Positions 8,439 to 17,943 of a stretch of DNA of 64,000 nt are shown piece after piece; positions within the stretch are counted from its first letter, which is position 1; each line of letters starts with the position of its first letter. The stretch lies in assembly GCF_004769665.1 (NCBI RefSeq), contig NZ_RQGG01000032.1, positions 186,001 to 250,000 of the forward strand, read 5' to 3'. The stretch is from Leptospira kemamanensis. Its GTDB lineage: Bacteria; Spirochaetota; Leptospiria; Leptospirales; Leptospiraceae. The notes under the pieces were generated by a model. That model saw only the letters and a list, made by a program, of their open reading frames with translations. It ran no database searches and had not been told where the DNA came from. Both the position numbers and the translations under genes were made by a program.

Positions 8439-10092
8439 AGAAAATTGATTCGTACATTTTTCCAATGATGGATTCTTTTTTTTTGCCATTCGAAATTGGA
8501 ATTCGATGGGAGTCGTCCAAATCCATCTCATATAAGATACCAGTGTCACTGTGAAAGATATATTTTTTCCCTTCTGTAATAAAACCCCTTTGGATATCCG
8601 AATTCCAAGTTTTACATATTAAATCAAGTTTGTATTCTTTTGAAAAAAATTGATTTGTATTTTGATTTTTGGAAGATTTGGTTTTGCCTTTTGATAACAA
8701 ATCCAAAATTGTATCTTTGAAATGAATGGAAGATCCTAAATGTGGAACGTATAATTCCTTCGATTGGATGAAATAAAATAAAAAAGGCACATCTAATTCT
8801 TGATTATACAAAGAATAATTATGAATCTGTGCACCTTCTTCTCCAAAACTCTCCCCATGATCCGCTGTGATGATAAGAAGTGTTTCTGTTTTAGATTTTG
8901 ATTGGAAATAAACAATCAAATCATCAATGAGCTTAATATTTTCAGAAAGCGCTTGTTTATGCCGAATCAGTTTGGATGAAGTTTGTACTTGATCTGACAC
9001 AGAAAAGTAAGGGCTATGCGTTTGACTGAGTCCAATCAAAATAAAATAGGGAGACTTTCGCATAGGACTTTGTTTTAAGTGGGTTAAAATCACCCGATCA
9101 TCCATTCCCCAACTAAATGTAACAAATTGGTCTTTGTATTCTGATTCCAACTTAGTTTTGTCCCAAAGAGTGGAAAATATGTTAGGAAAATACAAATTCA
9201 TTCCTTCAAAGTAAATAGATTGTGTATACAACATCAGAGTGTCGTATTGGTGTTCTTTCGTAAGGGAGTTTGGAAGATTGATATCAAAATCATTTGTTGG
9301 GACTTCAATTCTTGTCGAATTTAGTTGCGAATCACCAGTCATCCAAGTGTATATACTTTTTGATGTATGAGGCATCGGAATAAAAAAATGAGAGCCACTT
9401 AACTTTGAATAGTCGATATACTTAGATTTTTGTTCTAAGATATGGTTTCTTGATACTCCCTCCAAAACCACCATAACGATATTAGTATTCTCTGGGATCT
9501 GATCCAAATACCGATTCACCTTTTGGTTTCGATTCTGCAGTTGAGAGCCAACATCCTTTTGGTCGAAATCCAATTTTGAAGCAAAGACAATCACTAAATA
9601 AACGAATATGACCAATCCTAATCGAAGTTTGTTTTGTAAAAATTTCGTTTTGTGGAAAATCCAAAAAACAACCAACGGAAAGTAATGAATGGTAGTCCAT
9701 AATTCAAAAAAGGAATCAAATTCATAAATTAAATCTTTTGCATGTAGGAAGGCATAGCTTACCAAAGAAAAACGAACCTCCGTTTGGAAGACCCACTGAT
9801 AATTCAGAGCCAAAACCAATAGGAAAAATACAATTGTTCGTAAGGAAGAAACAATAAATGAAGATCGATTTTCATTTTTTAGATTCCAAATCTCGAAAGA
9901 TAAATAGAGAACAAAGAGTAGAAAGAGAAAACCTGAATGGTAGTGTACCCATGATTTCCAAGTCCATTCTCCGGGGAAATGGAAGAGAAAAAAAACAATT
10001 CCAAAATACAAAAAAATCAATTGGGGAGAAAGTAAGTTTGTTTTGAATTCACTTAACTTCAAATTGAACACTTGCTTTTTTTTGATTTCCAT
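8431..10092 (-). CDS. Membrane-anchored sulfatase-family hydrolase/transferase
   Basis: The N-terminal half has about five membrane helices (to residue about 180), followed by a periplasmic alkaline-phosphatase-superfamily domain of the LtaS/EptA/sulfatase type. Metal-site elements visible are VMVVLEG (first Glu), a Thr/Ser-rich segment PHTSKSIYTWMTGD that should hold the nucleophile, and LIITADHGESFGEEG with a downstream His in IHNY. The substrate is unknown; phosphoethanolamine or phosphoglycerol transfer to envelope glycans fits its place beside pbpC. The ATG at 10092 overlaps the end of pbpC by 44 bp; a TTG one codon earlier is also possible. It is the last gene of the A2M-pbpC operon. 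Confidence 0.75.
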   Translation of the reverse strand: MEIKKKQVFNLKLSEFKTNLLSPQLIFLYFGIVFFLFHFPGEWTWKSWVHYHSGFLFLLFVLYLSFEIWNLKNENRSSFIVSSLRTIVFFLLVLALNYQWVFQTEVRFSLVSYAFLHAKDLIYEFDSFFELWTTIHYFPLVVFWIFHKTKFLQNKLRLGLVIFVYLVIVFASKLDFDQKDVGSQLQNRNQKVNRYLDQIPENTNIVMVVLEGVSRNHILEQKSKYIDYSKLSGSHFFIPMPHTSKSIYTWMTGDSQLNSTRIEVPTNDFDINLPNSLTKEHQYDTLMLYTQSIYFEGMNLYFPNIFSTLWDKTKLESEYKDQFVTFSWGMDDRVILTHLKQSPMRKSPYFILIGLSQTHSPYFSVSDQVQTSSKLIRHKQALSENIKLIDDLIVYFQSKSKTETLLIITADHGESFGEEGAQIHNYSLYNQELDVPFLFYFIQSKELYVPHLGSSIHFKDTILDLLSKGKTKSSKNQNTNQFFSKEYKLDLICKTWNSDIQRGFITEGKKYIFHSDTGILYEMDLDDSHRIPISNGKKKESIIGKMYESIFSK

Positions 10093-12238
10093 CAAATAGT
10101 TCTAAATTCTGTTTTCCTCTTTGGATGGAAACATTTGCCTCACCATTCATAGAAATTTGAATCTCCTTTGTTTGGTTCCAAACTAATTTTGGATTTTTTA
10201 AAGTTTGAATTTCACGAATGCGAATCGGAATATTTTGTTTTTCCTTGGCATGACCTGGATGGTATAAATACACTTGTCCGTTCGCTGGATAGACAAAACC
10301 AGCTCCTAAGACTGAAGATTTTTCACCTTGCTGGTGTTTGTTGCAAACTTCAGGTACCGACATTTCTTTGCGTACATGAAGGACAATGGAAGGACATTTT
10401 TCGGTAGCAGACTTACCTGTTAGTTTACAAAAGTTTCGAACTTCCGTAAATTTTGATGTGTAAAGCATTTTGGATTTATCATTCATTAACAAACGAAACA
10501 CATTTTGGACAATTCTTCCTGCACCGAAAGAACCAGAAACGTCCATAGTTTTTTCACCAGAAAAATTTCCAACCCAAGCAGCGACAACATAACGATCATT
10601 AAATCCAACTGTCCAAGAGTTACGAAAGTCTTTTGAAGTCCCTGTTTTAATCGAAACAGGAAATGGAAAATTCAAATAACTTCGTCTTCCAAATGCTCTT
10701 TGCCGGAGTTTGGCATCACTTAGAATAAACTTAATTTCTTCCGCAGTTTCTTCCGAAAACAATCGTTTCGAATCACCATAAAAATATGGTTTCTCATTCA
10801 TATACCCTAATCGAATTTTGGGCAATATACCACCTAACATAAATATACCATACATTCTGGAAAGTTGTAATAAACTAGCACCTCCTGTTCCGAGGGCAAG
10901 TCCTGGTCCATAAAAACTTGGTGATTCCTTTAAATGATGAAAACCTGAATTCAGTAAAACTTGATAAAAAGTGGGAACTCCAATTTCTTGGATCGTGGTC
11001 ACTGCGGGAATATTTCTCGAATTCCCGAGAGCTTCTGCCAAAGTGATATCACCCCAATACCGAAGGTCCGCATTTCTTGGCATGTAGTTTCCTTCAAATC
11101 CGATTGGGAAGGAAAATTTTTCGTCAGAGAAAATCGAATTTACTGAAAATATTTTTTTATCAATGGCATAAGCATATAACAATGGTTTGAGAGTGCTACC
11201 TGCATCACGGAATGCCAATGTACCATTCACCATTCCATTCCCTTCTTCAAAAAAGTTTTTGGAACCAATCATCGCAACTAATGAAAGTTCATCACCCACA
11301 TTTCCCGTTCGTTTCAATACAAGTGCGGAAGCATTACTGACATTCCACCGTTTAAGTCCCTCTAACTCAGAATTGACGATCGAGTGAACTTCAGAATTCA
11401 ATTCGGAGGATATTGTTGCGACAAATTCTTCATCAGGTAAAACCTTTAAATTACGAATCCAGTTGAGGAAGTGTTGGTTCTCACCTTTCCACTTTGTATT
11501 GTTTTCCTCTGGGCTTTCTTTTGAAACTTCCATCGTTAAACTTTTTGGATTTTCTAAATAAGGAATGGTGTAGGGAAGTTTTTCTCTTAATTGGTTGTAT
11601 CGAAATTTAATTTCTTCTCCTGAGGAAACATTCTTTCGAATCAAAATGGTTAAATAAACAGCTTCTTCCATCGATAAAAATCGAATGTGTTTACCAAATA
11701 ATTGTAAAGTTGCAGAAGGAAATCCAACCAAGTTGGAATGCAAAGAAACTGAATTGAGATACGCTTCTAAAATTTCTTCTTTGGTCATCCAAATCTCAAA
11801 TCGAATGGCCGTGATGATCTCATACAGTTTACGAACAATCAAAGGTTGATTTCGAATTTCTGGATACACAACTCGCACCAATTGCATGGTGATTGTAGAA
11901 CCACCTCCTCTCTTCTGTTTGGAAAAAAGATAGGAATAAAGAGAATTGGAAAGAGCTAAAAAATCGATTCCATGATGAGAGAAAAATCGTTTGTCTTCTG
12001 CAATGATGACAATTTTAGAAACAAACTCTGGGTATTCTTTTAAAGATTCCCAATCTTGTTTTGTTTGTGTTTCATTCAGAGAGCGACCAATGATTTTTTT
12101 CTCTTTGGTTAAAATCCGAGTGGTGATTTGTTTTTTAAAAACTGTAGAATCAATTGGTCTAAACAAAAAAATGATCCCTAACAAACACAATGTTGTTTGG
12201 GATAAAATTTTGATCATCAGGCGAGGTTGAAATTTCAC
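10049..12238 (-). CDS. pbpC: Penicillin-binding protein 1C, bifunctional peptidoglycan synthase
   Basis: The 729-residue protein has one N-terminal membrane anchor (about residues 10-27). A GT51 transglycosylase domain follows, with catalytic Glu81 in EDKRFFSHHGID and GGGSTITMQL at 111-120. The penicillin-binding transpeptidase domain has S348-T-L-K351, S407-R-N and KTG at 531-533. A C-terminal BiPBP_C domain completes the PbpC architecture. All catalytic motifs are intact. Its ATG overlaps the stop of the alpha-2-macroglobulin gene (ATGA, 12235-12238). The A2M-pbpC pair is a known conserved pairing, thought to couple protease trapping with cell wall repair. Confidence 0.95.
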   Translation of the reverse strand: MKFQPRLMIKILSQTTLCLLGIIFLFRPIDSTVFKKQITTRILTKEKKIIGRSLNETQTKQDWESLKEYPEFVSKIVIIAEDKRFFSHHGIDFLALSNSLYSYLFSKQKRGGGSTITMQLVRVVYPEIRNQPLIVRKLYEIITAIRFEIWMTKEEILEAYLNSVSLHSNLVGFPSATLQLFGKHIRFLSMEEAVYLTILIRKNVSSGEEIKFRYNQLREKLPYTIPYLENPKSLTMEVSKESPEENNTKWKGENQHFLNWIRNLKVLPDEEFVATISSELNSEVHSIVNSELEGLKRWNVSNASALVLKRTGNVGDELSLVAMIGSKNFFEEGNGMVNGTLAFRDAGSTLKPLLYAYAIDKKIFSVNSIFSDEKFSFPIGFEGNYMPRNADLRYWGDITLAEALGNSRNIPAVTTIQEIGVPTFYQVLLNSGFHHLKESPSFYGPGLALGTGGASLLQLSRMYGIFMLGGILPKIRLGYMNEKPYFYGDSKRLFSEETAEEIKFILSDAKLRQRAFGRRSYLNFPFPVSIKTGTSKDFRNSWTVGFNDRYVVAAWVGNFSGEKTMDVSGSFGAGRIVQNVFRLLMNDKSKMLYTSKFTEVRNFCKLTGKSATEKCPSIVLHVRKEMSVPEVCNKHQQGEKSSVLGAGFVYPANGQVYLYHPGHAKEKQNIPIRIREIQTLKNPKLVWNQTKEIQISMNGEANVSIQRGKQNLELFDGNQKKASVQFEVK

Positions 12239-15200
12239 TCCACTTTCACTCTCACCGAACTTGTATTTCCAAAAAATTGAGGATGATACATCAAAAATGT
12301 TTTAGATGCAGGCATCACCGCACTTCCTTTCGCAACAGGACGAATGATGTATTTGTATTCCGTCTCCCCTTTGCTCAAAAAATCATCTGAGAAAATGACT
12401 CGATCATCACGATATTCCGTATATTGTCCGTAATACGATTCGGATTCACTTACTTCAGTGTCTTCTGCATCGGATTGTTTTTCAGTCAAAAAGGATGTAT
12501 TTACAATCTCTGCGTTACTTGGAAGAGGATCCACAACCAACACAAAGGCTTGGTCTTTTTGACTGAGCACCTTCACCTTAATTAGATATGTTGAACCTCT
12601 TTGTAAACTACTGACTTCTTTTAAAATTGGGTTCCCATCACTATCACGACCATCAATGCGATACATTGTTTTTTTGATTTCAAGTCCGTTGAACCTTTGT
12701 TGCGTGGTATCTTTTACAGGAACATAAAACAATCGAGTTTGGAAATACAATCTTCCTTCCGAACTAGTTCGTTTAAAAAAGATTGGACGGCCAGAGATGT
12801 CTTTGCCATCAAACAAACGATCAAATGTAATCTCTTCTTTATAAATGGAATCTGATGTAGGAGAGAAGGACTCATCAATCAAAGTTTTTTCTCCAAAAAC
12901 CACTTGTCCTTCTGTATCACTGGTTGTGGCTTCAAATCGGTTACGGTATTCCGACAAAGCAAGTGCTATGGTTCCGACACTATGGCTATCTGCCCAATAG
13001 GTTTTGTGTTGATCCATCATGATCGCCTTTACCAATTGGACCATTTTTGGATTCTTCATATCCACACGAAGCATCAATCGCAAATAATTTCCTAAAACCG
13101 AAGAAGTATTGTAGTAGGAGTAATAATAGTTTTCATTCGGATTCTTTTTCATCGGTTTGATGATAAAAAGTTCCTTATCATACTGAATATAACTGATAAA
13201 ATCTTCGTATAATTTTTTAAACGTAGGATTCGATTGGTAAGAATCTATTTTGTTTTTATCAGCATATGCGATTAAAAATATTCCTCTAGATTTCGGATTC
13301 AACTCATCAAAATGATCAATCAATGTTTTTTCCAAAGAAGATACATCTTTGTTTTCTTTTGAAAACACGGAATAAATCAAACTCAATGTTTGGTAAGAAT
13401 CAACAGAGGTTTCTGTTGGAGATTTAACATAGGACTCTAAGTATTTTAAAGCCGATTGGAAAGCAGAAGAATTTGTTCGTTTGCCTTTGTCTTTTCCAAT
13501 TTGCATCACCGAAGCTACATAAGCGGTTAAATATGGATAACCGGAACGACTATAACTTTTCCATAAACGAAAACTTCCTTCCGAAGTTTGGAATTCAGAC
13601 ATTTCATCTAAAAACAATTTTTCGATTTGGTTAAAATCATAAGAATCTTTGGCAGGAGCTTTGTATTGGAACTCTCTTAACAATTCTCCTGAACTGAGAG
13701 AGAGTAGATATGCGGAAGTTCTTTGTTCCATACAAAAGTATGGATTTGATTCATAAAAATCAAAGGCACTCTTGAGTGCTGTTAATGCTGTACCAGAAAT
13801 CCGGATATCTAAAGATCCTTTGTTTAACAAAATGGAATTTTTTTTCGGGAACGCAATATTTGTTTTGAATTCGGAATCCGTATAACCAGAGAATTGAACA
13901 GATGTGACTGGATCAAATTCTTTGATAGGAAGTGTAACGATTAAAGAATCTGACAAATCCGATTTTTTAAAGGAAACAAAATTGGCTTCGTTTTCCGGTT
14001 CCACTGAAATTTGATATGTCAGTTGGATGTCTTCATTTGGTTTGTTTTGTTTGAGTTTGATAAACTGAGCTTCCGAAATTTGGAAAGTTCTCAACACTTC
14101 TTTTGTTTGGCCCGCAGCAAGTTCGATGTTTTGCCAACCTTTCTCTTCAGCCAAAAATTTGGATTCGATTTTGTATCGGAACTTGCCATTCATTTTAGTA
14201 TTGTTAGTAATACTTCCACCTAACTCGAGGCTGTCCCCTACTCGGATGAAACGAGCGACAGTTTTTTGTAGAACTAAATTCTTTTTCACTAAAAATTCAG
14301 AATTGGAGACACCATATTTTCCATTGGCAGCAGAAGCGACCATTACCCTAAATGTTGTTAGGTTGTCAGGCAAAGTAAAACTTAAATTTGCTTCACCACT
14401 GCTATCAGCGATCACTACAGGATTCCAATATGCGGTTAATCGGAAGTCTTTTCTCGCACCAGATTCTGATTCTGCCGCAAATCCACCTCCAGAATCTTCA
14501 CCATAATCACCACCAGGACTATCACCTTTATTTTCGTATAGATAGTGTTTGATGATCATACTGCGTAGTTCAAACGTTTTGATTAAGTTGTACCAGTATT
14601 CATAAAAAATTTGGATGGGAGATTGGTAAGAATAACCAACCAAATCCAAAACCCCACGATCGGCAACGGAAACAGTAACTTCCGCACCAGGAGCCGTTTT
14701 GATTGCCAACTTTACTTGTTCCCTCGGTTGGTATTCTGTTTTGTCTGTATTCACAACTACAGGTGCAATTTTTGAGGTCAATTCCACCTTTAACGTAACA
14801 GAACCTGTTTTTGCCTTCGGAGCACCTAAGTCTTGTTCATTGAACTCTTTAATATCATCTGAGGACAAACCATCGGGTACGGGCAACCTTCCCGACAATA
14901 AAACCACATTCACATCCACATTCGGAAGATAATCATCTTCGATCGGAATTTCAATCGGAGCACTGTTTCCTTTCATCACAAAGGATTTTTGAAAGTAAAC
15001 GGAATCTCTTTCGACTGTCACAATGACTCGTGCATTTTGTAAAGGAGACTTAATTAGAATTTTTGCTTTGTCTCCAATTTTATATTCCTTTTTATCGGAA
15101 CGTAACTCGATCGAGTCATCTCCACGAAAATCCCAAGTATAATAAGACTCTTTTTCATAAGCATAAAAATCGACTCTAGAAAAAACTTTGTCTTTGTTCA

Positions 15201-17310
15201 AAACTAAGATGGTATAACTACCTGGATCTTTTGTGCGGTAATCAAAACTAACTCCATCGGCTTTTGAGACTAATTTTTTAACCTCCATTACCTTTTTGGA
15301 GAGTTGGTTACTGCGGAAAAAGAACTTTCCAATTCCTTGTGATAAAACGGATGTCCAATCATTATAAATGATATATGCCTTTAGATCGACACCATTCACT
15401 GCTTTACCTTGAGTATCAACAGCGATAGCTGTGAATTGAAAAGGTTTGTCTATGGATTGGTAACGATCCTTACACTTCAATCCTACTGATGTTTCAGAAG
15501 GTTGATATGGTATATTTGCTGATTTTGTAACTGATTTTCCATCCACATCATAAACAGAAGACTCAACAATCAGGTTATAAGGATCTGCAATTTCGATCTC
15601 TTCTCCATCTGTGGAAAAATTCCGAGTGAGTGATTCAATTGGGATATCTAGTTTATAAATTCCAGTTTTGTCTAAGACACCTTCGGAACCAGAAATGTAT
15701 TCAGAACTTCCTCCCGAATACTCATCCTCATAATCATACCAAGTATCAGAAAAATCATAACTAGGGAACTGTTCAAAATGAATGTAACGTTTTCTTTTTA
15801 GGACAGAGTAACTTACTTTGGCACCACCCATCGGTGCACCAAACATATACTTTCCTTCTACTGTTCCTTTGATATTTTGATTTTTGGTGGCAAGTTTTGC
15901 TAATGAAACATTCACCATAAAGTTAACAGGTCGAAACTCTTCCACTTGGAATGTATCATAAGTGACGGAATATGATTTGCCAGGAACCAAAACTGATACG
16001 GAATAATGACCCAGTGGTGCATCAGATGAGATCACAAAACTAGAATTGACTCCACCTTGCGACGATGTTGTGGAAGATACATTTGATACATCTTTCCCTC
16101 TGGAATCTCTGATTTGTACGTTTACTGTTTTGGATGCATAAGGAACCAAAGAACCATTTCTGCGATCTGTTAAATATGCTTTGATTTCGACTCGATCGCC
16201 AGGACGATACAACTTCCTGTCAAAATAAATTTTTCCTTTGATATTTTCATCAGAACTATAAGAAGAATATCCTGAGATATGAGTTTCATTGAAATGTAAA
16301 AAGGCTTTGTCTCCTGTTTGGTCTTCTGCAATCAAAACAGAAAATTCCCATAACTTTGAATTGGCGACCGCAGGGACTGTACAATAACCATCTTGGTCGG
16401 TTTTACAAGTTCCTTTGAGACTCCCTTTGACATACAAACTAATATTGGTATTGGCAACAGGTTCTGCTTTCGAAAGGGTATTCACCCAAACATGCAGTGA
16501 ATTTGGATCTTCTTTTGTTGTGATCCCTAAGTTTGTGGATTGTAAAAATCGATTTTCTGTTTTGAATTTTTCATTGTTATCACCATCCACAACGATGGCT
16601 CCGAGTTCAAAAGCCAACCAACCTTTGCTATTCGGTTTGGATCCAAAGTATTTGTCGATGTCCATACCTTGGTTTCCATATGCATTGATTTTTTCTCCCG
16701 TTTTCCAAGTGGAATCTTTCCATTGTAATTCGTTTTTATATTCGTAGTACTTATTACCATTTCTACCAATTGCATTTACCAAGGTAGACACAGATAACTC
16801 GGCAGATCTTACTTTAAATTCAGGAACATTGAAAACGGAAATAGGTAGAACTTTATTCAAATTGGATTCAAAAATATTTTCGTGAGACATATAAAAAGAT
16901 GGTTTGTGAACCATCGCAGGTATTTTGAAACTAACCGGAGTTTCTAAAAAACAATCGTTAGTTGCATAAAACTTGGAAATTGTAATTTCATATTCTACGT
17001 TTTCATCAAAATGCCAATTGTCTAAAGCGAAATCACGACTTACATAAGAAGAGTAACTTCTACCTTCATAAGTAGGTTTTGGATGGATGGTAAGTGCACC
17101 TGCTAAGTCTTCAAATTCAGTGTCTTCAGAGACAAAAATCTTATAATCCCATAAATTTTCGATATACTTTAAACCTGTTGTATCGAGTCTCACTTCGATT
17201 CGACAATCACTTGGGAAAAGTGTGCGTTTTACTGATTTATAAATTCCTTTGACTGTTTGGCAGGACACAAAGAAAAACAGAATTGAAAACCAAAGGAATA
17301 TCTTACGCAT
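12235..17310 (-). CDS. Bacterial alpha-2-macroglobulin lipoprotein with thioester motif
   Basis: A 1691-residue lipoprotein (lipobox FFVSC near residue 17) with successive MG (macroglobulin) domains, a bait-like region and a TED helical domain. The thioester is present as C1193-M-E-Q1196 in PYFCMEQRTSAYL, so this is a thioester-containing A2M able in principle to trap attacking proteases covalently. A Gly/Ser/Asp-rich stretch (GDSPGGDYGEDSGGGF) lies just before an A2M-domain segment, FRLTAYWNPVVIADSSGEA. It is the first gene of the A2M-pbpC-sulfatase operon, with a candidate promoter at 17338-17366. Confidence 0.93.
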   Translation of the reverse strand: MRKIFLWFSILFFFVSCQTVKGIYKSVKRTLFPSDCRIEVRLDTTGLKYIENLWDYKIFVSEDTEFEDLAGALTIHPKPTYEGRSYSSYVSRDFALDNWHFDENVEYEITISKFYATNDCFLETPVSFKIPAMVHKPSFYMSHENIFESNLNKVLPISVFNVPEFKVRSAELSVSTLVNAIGRNGNKYYEYKNELQWKDSTWKTGEKINAYGNQGMDIDKYFGSKPNSKGWLAFELGAIVVDGDNNEKFKTENRFLQSTNLGITTKEDPNSLHVWVNTLSKAEPVANTNISLYVKGSLKGTCKTDQDGYCTVPAVANSKLWEFSVLIAEDQTGDKAFLHFNETHISGYSSYSSDENIKGKIYFDRKLYRPGDRVEIKAYLTDRRNGSLVPYASKTVNVQIRDSRGKDVSNVSSTTSSQGGVNSSFVISSDAPLGHYSVSVLVPGKSYSVTYDTFQVEEFRPVNFMVNVSLAKLATKNQNIKGTVEGKYMFGAPMGGAKVSYSVLKRKRYIHFEQFPSYDFSDTWYDYEDEYSGGSSEYISGSEGVLDKTGIYKLDIPIESLTRNFSTDGEEIEIADPYNLIVESSVYDVDGKSVTKSANIPYQPSETSVGLKCKDRYQSIDKPFQFTAIAVDTQGKAVNGVDLKAYIIYNDWTSVLSQGIGKFFFRSNQLSKKVMEVKKLVSKADGVSFDYRTKDPGSYTILVLNKDKVFSRVDFYAYEKESYYTWDFRGDDSIELRSDKKEYKIGDKAKILIKSPLQNARVIVTVERDSVYFQKSFVMKGNSAPIEIPIEDDYLPNVDVNVVLLSGRLPVPDGLSSDDIKEFNEQDLGAPKAKTGSVTLKVELTSKIAPVVVNTDKTEYQPREQVKLAIKTAPGAEVTVSVADRGVLDLVGYSYQSPIQIFYEYWYNLIKTFELRSMIIKHYLYENKGDSPGGDYGEDSGGGFAAESESGARKDFRLTAYWNPVVIADSSGEANLSFTLPDNLTTFRVMVASAANGKYGVSNSEFLVKKNLVLQKTVARFIRVGDSLELGGSITNNTKMNGKFRYKIESKFLAEEKGWQNIELAAGQTKEVLRTFQISEAQFIKLKQNKPNEDIQLTYQISVEPENEANFVSFKKSDLSDSLIVTLPIKEFDPVTSVQFSGYTDSEFKTNIAFPKKNSILLNKGSLDIRISGTALTALKSAFDFYESNPYFCMEQRTSAYLLSLSSGELLREFQYKAPAKDSYDFNQIEKLFLDEMSEFQTSEGSFRLWKSYSRSGYPYLTAYVASVMQIGKDKGKRTNSSAFQSALKYLESYVKSPTETSVDSYQTLSLIYSVFSKENKDVSSLEKTLIDHFDELNPKSRGIFLIAYADKNKIDSYQSNPTFKKLYEDFISYIQYDKELFIIKPMKKNPNENYYYSYYNTSSVLGNYLRLMLRVDMKNPKMVQLVKAIMMDQHKTYWADSHSVGTIALALSEYRNRFEATTSDTEGQVVFGEKTLIDESFSPTSDSIYKEEITFDRLFDGKDISGRPIFFKRTSSEGRLYFQTRLFYVPVKDTTQQRFNGLEIKKTMYRIDGRDSDGNPILKEVSSLQRGSTYLIKVKVLSQKDQAFVLVVDPLPSNAEIVNTSFLTEKQSDAEDTEVSESESYYGQYTEYRDDRVIFSDDFLSKGETEYKYIIRPVAKGSAVMPASKTFLMYHPQFFGNTSSVRVKVE

Positions 17311-17337
17311 ACAAACTCCAAATACCGAATGTCATCT

Positions 17338-17366
17338 GTTCTACGAGTCAGGCTTAGATTTGCCAA
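17338..17366 (-). promoter_or_regulatory. Candidate sigma-70 promoter of the A2M-pbpC operon
   Basis: Reading leftward, TTGGCA (17361-17366) and TAGAAC (17338-17343) are separated by exactly 17 bp. The predicted transcript starts about 20 bases before the A2M ATG at 17308-17310. Confidence 0.45.
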
Positions 17367-17456
17367 GTCTTTCCTGAATGAAATGGATTTTCTTTCCAAT
17401 TTTTTTTAACTCTATCCTGTTTTTCGCTATGCTTTTCAGATTTGAGAAAAGGATAA

Positions 17457-17897
17457 ATGGCAATGTCTGTATTCATTTATAAAAAACAATTTCTACGTTT
17501 GAATGCCCCAACGAATCCACCGATCGGGAAATACCAAATTTCATGGATAGGCCCAAAATGGTTCCAATGGGCAGCAAAAACCGGACTTCAATTTTTGCAC
17601 TTTCGTAATTGGTGGGGAAAATCTTTCCAAGGGGAAACGGAAGCCATAAACCTGTTTCAAAATCCAAAGGATATGTCTTTCTATGCGAAATTCAATATGA
17701 ACATCAGCCTAGAAACCTCACCGATTGATGGAAAATCTTCTTTATTTTTGCGATATACGAAAGAGGCACCCTTTCCATGGCCATATTTTGTAGATGAATT
17801 TCGAGTTTTGAGTGAAACAGAACTTTTGGGTATGAGTTATCCAAAAGTTGCACCGTTTTTAGCCTTACCTTTTCTCATCCGAAAGCAAAATTCTTAA
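17457..17897 (+). CDS. Hypothetical protein
   Basis: A 146-residue soluble protein of unknown function, with Trp- and Phe-rich central segments (WIGPKWFQW, FRNWWGKSF). Its C-terminus, FPWPYFVDEFRVLSETELLGMSYP, looks like the last strands of a small beta-barrel (lipocalin or DUF4334-like) fold. This resemblance is weak and not a family assignment. An AAGGA site precedes the ATG at 17457; a second ATG at 17463 is possible. It lies 46 bp upstream of the hybrid kinase gene in the same direction, so they may be cotranscribed. Confidence 0.6.
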   Translation: MAMSVFIYKKQFLRLNAPTNPPIGKYQISWIGPKWFQWAAKTGLQFLHFRNWWGKSFQGETEAINLFQNPKDMSFYAKFNMNISLETSPIDGKSSLFLRYTKEAPFPWPYFVDEFRVLSETELLGMSYPKVAPFLALPFLIRKQNS

Positions 17898-17943
17898 GAA
17901 AAATCTGACTTTTTAGGTACCATTTCTTTCGTCGAATTGGCTT

